This document shows, in pieces, positions 27,389 through 37,504 of a DNA stretch of 64,000 nucleotides. The notes beneath the pieces are model-generated. The model had not been told where the DNA came from. It ran no database searches and worked only from the letters and a program-made list of their open reading frames with translations. Numbering within the stretch: the stretch's first letter is position 1; each line of letters opens with the position of its first letter. Made by a program: the position numbers and the translations under genes. Origin of the DNA: Circinella minor (taxonomy: Eukaryota; Mucoromycota; Mucoromycetes; Mucorales; Lichtheimiaceae). The DNA lies in NCBI GenBank assembly GCA_016758965.1, contig JAEPRB010000037.1:62001-126000 (forward strand). Direction: 5' to 3'.

Positions 27389-28107
27389 ATACTAATTAAA
27401 TATACTTACAAACAATGTAAACCAACATTTGTTTTAATGTATTTATATTTAGTAACAGTTAGTAACTACGTAATGGTAAAAATAATGTTGTTTTAGTTTC
27501 AAAAATATTATCTGAGAGGAACAAGTAAATTTGTATATCATATAATTCTCTCTATTGATAGCTACTACAGTGGAATATACTGCCCACTTTCTTGTTACGT
27601 AAAGTAAGCACAGTAATACCCCCCCCCAATTCCTGCAAAATTATAAAGCTATTAAATTGATGCCAAAAACAAAAAAGCTAGCCCATTATTACTATTAGAA
27701 CTTGTAGATATTAAAAAATGATGCAGTGAAAGAGTAAATAATATGATATATTTGTTAACTATGCTTTAAATCATATAATGTACTAAATTAGCTTTCTCCT
27801 TTCTTTTCAGCCCTATGGAATTGAAATATCAGACTTTCATAATAAGATAAACTGGCTGGACATAAGTATATTATGTGTGTGTACGGGGAAGGGTATGAGT
27901 AAGTGATTAAGTTGTAAAAAGTAATATTACAATGAAAGTAAATTAAAATTGTCATCATACAGCCCCATGGCATGATGTCATTCACAATCATAATACCGAT
28001 ATTATACCTTAACTTATTTTCAGCAGTAATTATAGTAACATTTATCATAGTATAACCCCGAAACTCCAAAGAAGGTCATCTTTTTCTTCTTTTTATCCAA
28101 CGCAAAA
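27389..28107. other. Spacer between LINE remnant and repeat terminus
   Basis: AT-rich, no supported gene. A 93-codon minus-strand open frame at 27788-28069 shows no recognisable features and is left uncalled. Confidence 0.5.
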
Positions 28108-28150
28108 CTGAAAAAAATCAAGCGCCAAATCGAAGGAAAAATCTTGTACT
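28108..28150. mobile_element. Repeat-element terminus (GCGCCAAATCGAAGG family)
   Basis: Forty-three bases match 33636-33678 with four mismatches, including the core AAGCGCCAAATCGAAGG and an end near TTGTACT/CTGTACA. It lies right at the broken 3' end of the Myb-like gene. Confidence 0.6.
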
Positions 28151-28359
28151 ACTACAACAGCAATGCTAATATTTTTTTTTCAATAATTTTAAATCAACCA
28201 ATTGTATTAACTTACCGCGTAAGAACTAAACTTGCGATTACAAGCACGAGCACTATGACGGTCACCAAGAAGTTGAGCAACTTTTTCCCAGGGCATTTGA
28301 GGATTCATCTTCTTTTCATGGATCATCAACTTGGTGTTTTTAGCAGTCCAGGGAGCCAT
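28108..28359 (-). pseudogene. Truncated Myb/SANT-like DNA-binding gene
   Basis: Exon 28359-28216 encodes 48 residues from a good ATG (MAPWTAKNTKLMIHEKKM) with Myb/SANT spacing: Trp4, PWEKVAQLLGDRHSARACNRKF, and a closing aromatic. It ends at a perfect donor (GCG|GTAAGT). The only nearby acceptor, TATTAG at about 28172, leads into eleven codons of repeat sequence and a stop, inside the GCGCCAAATCGAAGG element. The gene therefore looks cut off by a mobile-element insertion or belongs to that element. A full-length Myb regulator would need more C-terminal sequence. Confidence 0.5.
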
Positions 28360-29079
28360 ATTGAAAATAATAACGGTTGTTTGATTTAAAAGATAAAGTG
28401 GGTGTAGAAAAAAATAGAGCTTTTGTGTGTAGAAATGAAATGAGCATAATGTAAGGTAAGATGTGAGTGTTTGTTTGATTGATGAAGAAAAAAAAACTTG
28501 AAAATGATCCTGGTTATATATATATATATATATATTTGGGTCAAGGTAGTAGATGATAATGGACGGATTGCTACTTGTTCAAAATAGCTCACTCAGTCCT
28601 ATTCAAGTGATATTGTATTATTATAAGTGACCATTGTCAATCATATTCTTGTTTGTTTATATTTCATTCGATTATGGTTAAAATTCGTTGATGGACTTTG
28701 TCAACACATTATATCAAATACCAAAACAATAAACAAATACACAAGGCGCCATTCTGCGTGATAATTTTGACTAAGCGTTCGTTATGATTTCCCTTTTTCA
28801 TTGCTGTTCTTGCTATTACTCTTTCTCATTGTTATTTTTTTTCTTGACATAAAATTTATTGAAATGGGGTTCCATCAAAATATGGATCAATATTTTGATT
28901 GTTTTTTACAATCCACTCTTTGTTTATTATGGATGATCCTGTGTTACTACTTCATGCTCCCTTTTTTAGCCATGAATTTTTTTTTACGCCACCATATTCT
29001 TTCACAACCAAACGAGAAAATAATCAGAATTGTCACAGGACCAGAAAAAGAATAATGAAACACACGTTTCGTGTTGAAA
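28360..29079. other. Spacer upstream of the Myb-like fragment
   Basis: AT-rich with an (AT)n run near 28517-28537. Open frames on both strands show no recognisable protein features. Confidence 0.5.
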
Positions 29080-29345
29080 AAAATACTGGTGTATTGAAGT
29101 ATCAAAAGAGAAAGTACTCTTTTTTTTGTAAAATGGAAAAGGGCGAATACAGAAAAAAAAATTTGTTGAAAAAAAAATATTGATATATACTATAGAAGAA
29201 GGTATTTTGAGAAATGAATGCCAAATATTGGTATATGCACAGGAATCAAAAGAGAAGCGTTTTTCGTTTTGCAAATGGAAGAGGGGTGATTGTAGGAAAA
29301 AATTTACATGAAAAGAATATTGGTATATACTATAGAAGAAGACGA
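29080..29345. repeat. Imperfect tandem duplication, about 140-bp period
   Basis: The block with TGGTGTATTGAAGTATCAAAAGAG and TAAAATGGAAAAGGGCGAATACAG is repeated as TGGTATATGCACAGGAATCAAAAG and CAAATGGAAGAGGGGTGATTGTAG. Both copies end in TATATACTATAGAAGAAG. It sits just past the 3' end of the seven-exon gene. Confidence 0.65.
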
Positions 29346-29360
29346 CAAATGTATGTCAAA

Positions 29361-31457
29361 TTATTGAGTCACCTTGATTCGCTTTGATGGTGATGACGAA
29401 GATGACGATGATGGTGATGGTATAATAAAGTTTGGGGGGAGACACCAGTGAGTACCATTACTTGACATTGTTATTCGTTGAGGAACATTATCCAACAAAT
29501 CGGCAGTTTTATCCAAGATCTTTTTTCCATTGTATGCAAGGGTCATCAAAGGGAGTAATCGAGAGATTAAATTTGAGTCCGTATGTGGGAATTTCAATGG
29601 TTCTGTTTTTCGAACTCTAGTTATAAACCCAGCAGGAATGTTGACATCTAGAAGTGATGCAGAGCCACCTAAATAAATACATTAAAATATATTCCCAAGT
29701 TAATGGGTGACTCATATATAGGCTAACATCTTTATCCATGAATTTGATACAAAAATCACACATACCTATAATACTGTAACCAATAACATGAGCTGCATGA
29801 AGAAGGCTCGAATCATAAGTAGCCGAAAGCAACATGTCCCTTAAAACTAGCGGCATCTTCATTGAACAGTCACGGAATGCCTTAGTTTGGTCACGCGCAG
29901 CACCTACTTCAGAACATCCAAGTTCTTCTGACCCATATTTGAATATCGTGTCTCCACGACGGCCCATTTTTCGATTAGATATTGCTGTGATTGATGATAG
30001 TTGGCGAGATGAGTTTATCGCATGCGCGTTTGCTTCGCTTGAGACTTCGGTACTGTAGAATGAAAAAAAATATCAAGTTAAATCCATTTTTAAATCCATT
30101 TTGCTCCACTATCATAAACCCATTTATCTAATCCTTTACCCTTTTGCTACGATATCAGATCCATCAAAAATTGTACCAAAGAAACCAAATGGCAAATACT
30201 GTTGATCTGTTTCGGGCATATTAGAAATATCAAAAGAACGTGTTTTTAAGAAGAGGCGCGCAACATTTGATAATTCGGATGAAAACCAAACTTTTAAATG
30301 TTCAGCTGACGGATCATTGATTTCGATACTTCGTGCATATTTAAACACTTCGGTGCTTGTTTTCTAGAAAGAAAATCATTTGATACTGTTGTTAGCTTCG
30401 TGTTGCTCTTGTTGATGTAATTTTTATCATTGTTATTTTTTATTATTATTGTATATACATACCACCCCTTTCAATTCCAAATAATATCGTTTAAGTTCTT
30501 CGGGATCTTTGCATTCAAGTGGGCCCCCTTTGTTTTCGATATCACGTAACTCTGCCTCTGTGAAAACTTTCTTCCAGTTTTTGTCAGTAACCTCCAAGAT
30601 AAGTGATTGAGAGGGACTAAAACAAAAAAAAAATCAGCAAGATTATTAATCAACTGACAATGGATGATTGTCTAACTCGAATTAAAGATGATGATTTTTA
30701 CTTACTGATAATAGTGGCAGCTCAACGCAAAGTTCATAACTTTTTCTTCAACTGACACTGGATCGGTTTCATCTTTCGTTGCTTGTGCTATTGTTGATTC
30801 CAAATACCAAAAATCTTCTTTATGTTCTTCTGTAAACTTCTTAAAACGTTCACGTAACACATCCTTTTGTTGTTCCGTAATTCTTGTTTTGAGGGTAGGT
30901 AAAGAAGATGACGATGATACTACATCAGCAGGTGTAGCAGTAGTGGTTGTAATCGCTAAACGACGATCCACGGTTTTCCAAGACGCTCGACCAATCTTTT
31001 AATACAAATAAAGTCGATGAATTAGTTCTTTTTTATAAAAGACCAGAGCTTTAAAACGAAGTAGTGATACTTGCCAAATCAATGTTGTTTGCTGCTGCAA
31101 TTTTTTTTACGCGTTTGATAAAAAAACCTTTTGCTGGTCGTACATCATCTTGTGCATTAAAACTAGCGACCAGGGGATCTTCGAAATGATCCAGGATTAC
31201 AATTAAATCAACTTGATTTGATTCATTTTTTTTTTCAAGCATGACATCCAAGATATCTATTATTTGATACAGAGGTTTGTTAATATATATATAAAGAAAC
31301 ATACTTATTTGTTTCAGTTGTATTATTACTAGTGACTACCTTTGTCTGAGAGGTCCTTTTCTGGCGCCGCGGTAGTAGTTTGAGAGCCTGTAGATGTGTC
31401 TTGAGTTTCCATGGTAACAGGTTGGCGATTTATTGGACGGGAGTCTTGAGTTTCCAT
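29361..31457 (-). CDS. Intact seven-exon gene of unknown function, PD-(D/E)XK-like core suspected
   Basis: I do not know a function. Seven exons (31457-31340, 31256-31075, 30995-30706, 30616-30463, 30363-30140, 30052-29766, 29668-29361) close in phase to 520 aa; intron 2 uses a GC donor. The N-terminus carries METQD twice and is Thr/Ser-rich. The middle is charged and helical. The C-terminal part has KMGRRGDTIFKYGSEELGCS, with Asp357 and Glu366/Glu371, then AARDQTKAFRDCSMKMPLVL, two hydrophobic strands and a Ser tail ending in a basic KRIKVTQ. The GRxGD...ELG.xEVG pattern recalls proteins present in many copies in Mucorales, and the D...E-x-G arrangement suggests a divergent nuclease-like fold lacking the usual Lys. 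It is surrounded by decayed mobile elements yet fully open, implying recent arrival or selection. Confidence 0.75.
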
Positions 31458-32287
31458 GGTAATGAGACAACAAGTAACTGCGGAAAGTGCTTCTCCAAAT
31501 TCGGAGCGACGGACTTAAAACTCCCCTCGATCTTTGATTCCTACTTATCACAAATTAACAAAGAAAAGTAACCATTACAATACTATTAAGCCTTATTAAA
31601 ATGATTTGAATAAAGCAGCCCCCATTGTTGATTCTACGTACTTAATCCGAGATAAAAAAAAATTAAACCACAATAATGAAGTCTTTGCTTTTGAATACTA
31701 CGATAAATTCAAATTTGTTTTTTTTACATACATAAAAAAGATGTATGATTATAGGTATATTACATATTAAAAGAAAGGTGAATCAGAATAATTAGGGGTA
31801 AAAAAAAGGAAGAGAATGGGAGAAATACTATATAAATGGACCTTCAGTACCCTAACAAATCAATCATTGACATTGGTTATTCTCACTTTGGCCAGACTCA
31901 GAGTTACCTAACTTGTTGGATATCGCTTGGGCTGACATACTTTCTTCATCATCTATATCAGTAATAAGCAGCAATTTAACAACACAAGTCATTCTACATC
32001 ACCTTAATAAATCACCCATAATCATCTCTTCACTATTTTTTTACCTGGAAATAACGCTATTCAATACACTATTATTATTATTATTATTATTATTAAATCA
32101 CGAAGCTCTTAAACCTAGCTGTTCGTTAAATAAAGAACTTGACCCCCGGCAAGTAACAATCCATAAAAATAAAAATGAGATAAAAAAAAAAGACAATCAA
32201 TTAACTTTTACCTGAAGACCCGTATCGTTGAAAAAAACATCTTAAGGAAGTAAAATAATTGATAATAATAAACGAACAATTGAGACA
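31458..32287. other. Accessory spacer
   Basis: No supported gene. A (ATT)n run lies at about 32071-32095. On the minus strand 31875-31975 a short stop-free tail (reading LLLITDIDDEESMSAQAISN) resembles a coding fragment but has no recognisable context. Confidence 0.4.
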
Positions 32288-32533
32288 CCCAAGAGCAGGG
32301 TTATCCCGCGGGACGCAAGCGACAGGCGGGGCCATCTGATGCACATCAATGTTCGTTGTAAAAAAAAGCTGAACTGTGTACCCAAGAGCAGGGTTATCCC
32401 GCGGGACGCAAGCGACAGGCGGGGCCATCTGATACACAGACCATCGCAGCAAAATGGTAGGGAATGAACTATGTACCCAAGAGCAGGGTTATCCCACGGG
32501 ACGCAAGCGACAGGCGGGGCCATCTGATACACA
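32288..32533. repeat. GC-rich unit in three tandem copies
   Basis: A 57-bp unit starting CCCAAGAGCAGGGTTATCCC and including GACGCAAGCGACAGGCGGGG and CCATCTGAT begins at 32288, 32381 and 32476. Copies are almost identical; the 36-38 bp between them differ. GC content is far above the surroundings. Confidence 0.85.
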
Positions 32534-32700
32534 ATCCATCCAATACCTTGATGCCACTAATAATAATGAAAATGAAAAAAAGAATAAAAGCGGAAGGAGT
32601 ACTTTTTTTTTCGGTTGCCAAGGCGAAAACTTGAATTGTTCGCCTATACACCTCAATTTCCATTGGTTGCTGGGCAAGAAAATATATGACTACTTTTCTG

Positions 32701-33548
32701 GATTTCGCGTAGAATTATTATCAATCTGGCGCATGATGAATTATAACTTTGCGCCTTCGTTATTTATTTTTGCGTATTGAACCGTAAAAAGATGAATTGC
32801 TTGGTAAGCTTGGCACTGCTCATCCATATATTCTTATTCTCAAAATATTATACAAAAGCTAGGTGATGGATTGTAAACCACCAAATTATTATTTACCATG
32901 CGCCATTATGTTACTATCAATACGCAAAAATAAATAACGAAGGCGCAAAGTTATACGATAAATTTGATTGTTTTATTTAGAGTCCCCTTTAAACACAACG
33001 TCCGGTTGGACATACTTGTTTGAGACAATTCACAGATTTGGAATAAGAATATTTAAAAAACCTTGTTGGGGTGACAAGGAAAAGGTTAAAGGAGAAAGAA
33101 CTAGGTACATAAAAGGATATACAGTATTTCATGCGGTGTCTGGAGATGTAAATTTGTTGTGTAGAAATATGGAAAGAAAGGGACGAAAAAAGTTTTTTTT
33201 TAAAGAAAATTATATATTTATTTATGTGGTCTTGAGGGGATGAGATACCTTTATAACATTTCCCTAGTGCGCAAAGTTATACAGTGATTTGCGTTTAAAT
33301 ATATATCGATGAAATTGTCTGAGAGTCGATATAAATTTTCAGTGTTTAATATAAAATTTTCAGTGCTTAATAACCACATTGACTAACAAAATATGGTACT
33401 GCTTATTAATAAATTTCATCAATACGTACAAAAAAAATTATACCAGCAAACCCAAAAATTGTATTTAATCCTTCCAAAAATTATATTTTTAAACGCAAAT
33501 CACTATAATTCATCATGCGCCAAATTGATAATAATTCTACGCGAAATC
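32701..33548. mobile_element. Nested fold-back element
   Basis: Outer arms 32701-32745 and 33504-33548 are inverted with 44 of 45 matches. A second pair, 32742-32780 and 32917-32955, is a perfect 39-bp inverted repeat. A third pair shares GTGATTTGCGTTTAA (33284-33298 against 33488-33503). The inside has no recognisable transposase, so this looks like a non-autonomous fold-back element or one copy inserted in another. Confidence 0.7.
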
Positions 33549-33678
33549 ATAAATATGTCCAACGCCAAAATGAAAAAATGTCGCGCCAAGTAAAAAACAT
33601 CTTTCCGCCAATGTGATAATCCCTCCAGCGCCAACCTGAAAAAAATTAAGCGCCAAATCGAAGGGAAAATCCTGTACA
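33504..33678. repeat. Degenerate 21-23 bp subterminal repeats
   Basis: Successive units begin GCGCCAAATTG, CGCGAAATCAT, CGCCAAAATGA, CGCCAAGTAAA, CGCCAATGTGA, GCGCCAACCTG and GCGCCAAATCG at 21-23 bp spacing. Such arrays near an element's end often serve as transposase binding sites. The final unit is the one also seen at 28108-28150. Confidence 0.6.
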
Positions 33679-33699
33679 CATTAAGAGTGTATATAAATT

Positions 33700-34510
33700 A
33701 TATAGGTTACGTATATTGAATTTAGATTCAACTTCATCCTCACTACCTACTATACATTAATGTTCCATATCGACCTACAAGAAAATATCCTTTTAATACT
33801 GTCTGGTTGCTAATCCAAAATCAATAATTTTAATCTGCAGAGTTTTCTTATCAACAACCAATACTATTAAAGTAGAAAAAAAAGAACCTAAATATATTTA
33901 ATGCATCATGTTATAGTATTTTAAAACAAAGCATAAAAAATGAGAAAAATTTACCATTATCAGGTTTCATATCATGGTGAATAATTTGTTGAGTATTATG
34001 GTAAGAGCTGGTATATTATATATAAGTGTTAAGTATCAACTGTATTTCTTCCCCTTGAACAGAATGTTTTCCATGGCTTAATAAAGTTGTTTACATATAC
34101 GTACTTACATGAATAGCTAAAAATAGTTGTAAAAATATGAATCATGTTTCTACTACCTCAGTCAATCTTTCTCCACTTGTAAGTTAATAAAATTAAATAA
34201 TTCCCCGTCTTTAATACTATATAAAAATCGTTTTCTAAATTAGCTTCCATTGAATATGATGTCACTATAGTATCACAAACAGTATATGTTTGACTGTTTC
34301 GTTAAATTTAGGAATCCATTGGAAGAAGATCAGCACAATGGTTATATCTCGAACCTAATATTTTCCAGTGTTTTAAATTTTATTCTTGTCGCAACAGTCT
34401 CATATGTAGCATCCCCCTTGCTCATTAACACTGCTTTCATTACCATTGTTTTATCATCGTTATCGTTTTTATGTTTTTTTTATATACTTGTTCCCAAAAC
34501 TTTAACTATT
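33700..34510 (-). pseudogene. Decayed serine/threonine protein kinase
   Basis: Broken minus-strand frames spell kinase landmarks in the right order: an N-lobe-like MVMKAV near 34455, an E/D-rich hinge with LKTG near 34220, TSGERLTEVV near 34160, IIHHDMKPDN near 33975 (HRD loop, with HHD for HRD) followed by a plausible donor, then IKIIDFGLAT near 33825 (DFG) and RYGTLMYS near 33760. Several stops and frameshifts lie between them, for example right after DFGLAT. No C-lobe remains. The kinase origin is clear; the subfamily is not. Confidence 0.65.
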
Positions 34511-37257
34511 ACTGCAGCGTTGATGATGTTAGGAACACGCATATACCTCAAATTGCAATGTATGATTTGGCACCCATAAATACACACCCTACTTATTTTA
34601 TCGACGAAACAAATGTAATATGAAACCAATGTCGTCGCGTTTGTGCAAAAATATTGAAAAAATGTAAATGCAGACAATTCTAGCGCATCACTATCTTCAT
34701 CAGTTCGGCGGCACCAAAAAATAAAAGTATGGGATGGATGAAAGCTGCTTTGGTGATACGTAATGCTACGTACTATCATATCACGTTTCGATGAACATGT
34801 CGATGTAGCGCAACAACATTCATGTTCTTCAACACAAACACACATAGCATCACACCCACAACGATCAGTGTCAGCACCAGAGTTACAAACAAATAGTATC
34901 CAAAGGAACAAGTCTTTATTAACATTTGTGGTCTCACCAAAACTAGGCTACGTCAATTTTGATCATCTGTCATATACCCAGGATTTTACGGGTTGAAACC
35001 AACACATCGACTTTCATTAAACATGGCTGAGAAAGAATGAATTTGTAGTACGTAGCAGCAAAGTGCTATTGCTACCTTCTATGTTGGATGATAATAATCA
35101 TGTAGGCTATTTGTCATTGACTGACGACACCTATACAGACATTATCATCCTTACTGAATTAGCATATACAACCTGTTTCCAGGAACTATTAGTTTTATGA
35201 AAATAAAAGAAGAACAATATGAAGAAAAAAGACTAATAATGACATGCTATTAAAAGTAACAACTCTTACCTATTATGCAACAATTGATAAAAAAAAGTCT
35301 TGAGAAACCTGCTTTGTTTTTACTGAGAAATAGCCGCGATTATATGTTTATTATGCAAGATATACAAACTTGGAGTTGATGTATTATATTGGAGAGAGCG
35401 ACACATCCTAATAAATGATAATGTATAGTTCATTGGTGTCAACTGTAATAATGTATATGTTGTGTCTATATTCTGCAGTGAGCAAAATGCTATAGGTGGT
35501 ACCCTCATTCTTTTTTTTTTTTCATTTAAATCACATGATTGATAATGATTTACAAAAATGTACTTTGTTTTTGACATATTCATAAAAAGGCCGAGATATA
35601 TTATATATCTAACTCACTTTCATAAGATATAGCTATTTTAGAGAGATTAAATAATTAAATTTTAATTACCTACAGTTTTTTTTTCTTGTAAATCATATAA
35701 TATATAGATACAACTAGTGATCCTTATACGCATTTATAACGTACTTAATATATATATATATATATAAGCTTGTCTTACGAAATTTGTTGTTATTACTATA
35801 CAATTGTAATTGGTTCCATTATAACAAAAAGAGTAGTTATTACTGATTTAGTTTGATATACTTGTTAAAGCAACTTTTGATTGCTGTCAAAAAGTTAAAA
35901 ACCCATGAACAAATTGAAATGATTTCCGAGAAAAATAACGGGGTAATAATAGTGCACCATGTTCAATCCCCCTACCAAAGATGGTAAAGTGGGGAGATTT
36001 TTTTTTTTTTTTTTTTTGATTATATTGAAAAAAAAAAAAAAACATTGACGAAATAGAAACCGGATAAAAATGACTTATGAACTTTATATTTTTTATATAT
36101 AGTTATTGTTATTGTTATTGTTATTTGTTGTTTATGGTAAAAAAAAATGTAACAATGCCCTCCTTAAATGTATCAAAGAGAAACTTGAGATAAATTGCTG
36201 AGCCATTTTTTTTTACGTATTCATCCATTCGTTCTAATATATTTGAATTTTTTAGTTCTTTAAAAAACAAACCATTCTTGTTATAAAGTGAATCAAGTAA
36301 ATAAAAATAACACTCTACGTAATCTATTCCCTTCTCAATTTTTTTGTCTGTAATGTCATAACAAAAGAGTATTTCAGTGTTACTATAACCACATGGTTAT
36401 TGTTTTTTTTTTTTTTTTTCATAATTCGTAAACGCATGTATGACAGAAAAAAAATAATGCACGGTTTTTTTTTCCTTCTTTATTATTATCGATAAAAATA
36501 TTTTTAATTTTTGACATAAATCGTAGTAATATGTGTGTGTTTAAATTATCAATGAATTTGTAATAATGTGATTTATCAGTTGACAAAAAAAAATTATTTA
36601 GTTATATAATGGTACCCCGCTGTTGTTCACGGGGAACTCAAAAAAAAAAAAGTGATATGCGTAAAATGACCAGGTGCTTTACTTGTACGAAGGTGCTGTC
36701 ATCATGATTCCGAAAGAAAAAGAAAATCCCTCTTCCCATTCATTTTTTAATAATAATAAAAAAATTATTACAATCATAAAAAAAAATGGGTAATATGTAT
36801 GCATTATTATTTAGATATATACTACTAGATACTGCGTAAGATTATGCATTGATATCCATATTATATAATTTACAATTAGAGTTATTATGTACACTACTAC
36901 GCTCTACATAATAACTTGATAATTTGAAATAGATAAGATAAAAAAAAAGCTTCAATAAATCAAGAGAGTCATTTAATCTATAATAGTCGTAATACTTTTT
37001 TGAATCATCAGATACAATTTTTATTTACTGAGCCAAACTTTTCATCCGAAATAATGAATGGATAATTTTCCATAATAAAACAGATGCCTGGAACGGAAAG
37101 TGTTCCTGAATACGTATAAGAATCGAAAACAAAACTTTCGAGTAAACCAACAAATCAATCCCATTTCCCATTTCCCCTTGAATTTTTTTTTTCAATGTCA
37201 ATTATTTGTTGAACAAAAGAGGGTCATATGATATATTATCTATATACAAAAATTTCT
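34511..37257. other. Intergenic region before the transporter gene
   Basis: Plus-strand open frame 34763-34996 (77 codons, with RSVSAPELQ) and its overlapping minus-strand frame are of unclear status and not called. The rest is AT-rich with homopolymers. GCTGAGCCA occurs at 36197-36205 and ACTGAGCCA at 37027-37035, the latter 470 bp upstream of the transporter start. Confidence 0.45.
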
Positions 37258-37268
37258 GTATAAAAAGC
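37258..37268 (+). promoter_or_regulatory. TATA-like element of the transporter gene
   Basis: GTATAAAAAGC lies about 240 bp before the ATG at 37505, followed by CT-rich leader sequence with (CT)n and (CA)n runs (37350-37385). Confidence 0.4.
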
Positions 37269-37504
37269 TGCAATGGGGGACTGGTTTGGAACTTTTTTTT
37301 TCTTTCTTTTTGAATAGTTTCATTTCATAATCCACACATATACACATCCTCTCTCTCTCTCTCTATCACTCACACACACTCTCAATTTCTTTTTTTGTTA
37401 TAATAATTACTGCTATCATTATATAAATTTATTATACCTTTTCCCAATTTTTTTTTTTGTGATCCTTCTGATTATTTATATATATATATATATATAAATA
37501 AGTC

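Noticed and set aside
32201..32663. Overlapping open frames with a repeated peptide (RWPRLSLASRGITLLLG) across the GC-rich repeat
   Set aside because: The frames arise only because the DNA unit is triplicated; several frames on both strands are open at once and nothing resembles a protein.
34286..34579. Plus-strand 97-codon hydrophobic open frame
   Set aside because: It lies antisense to the recognisable kinase pseudogene and has no homology I can see.
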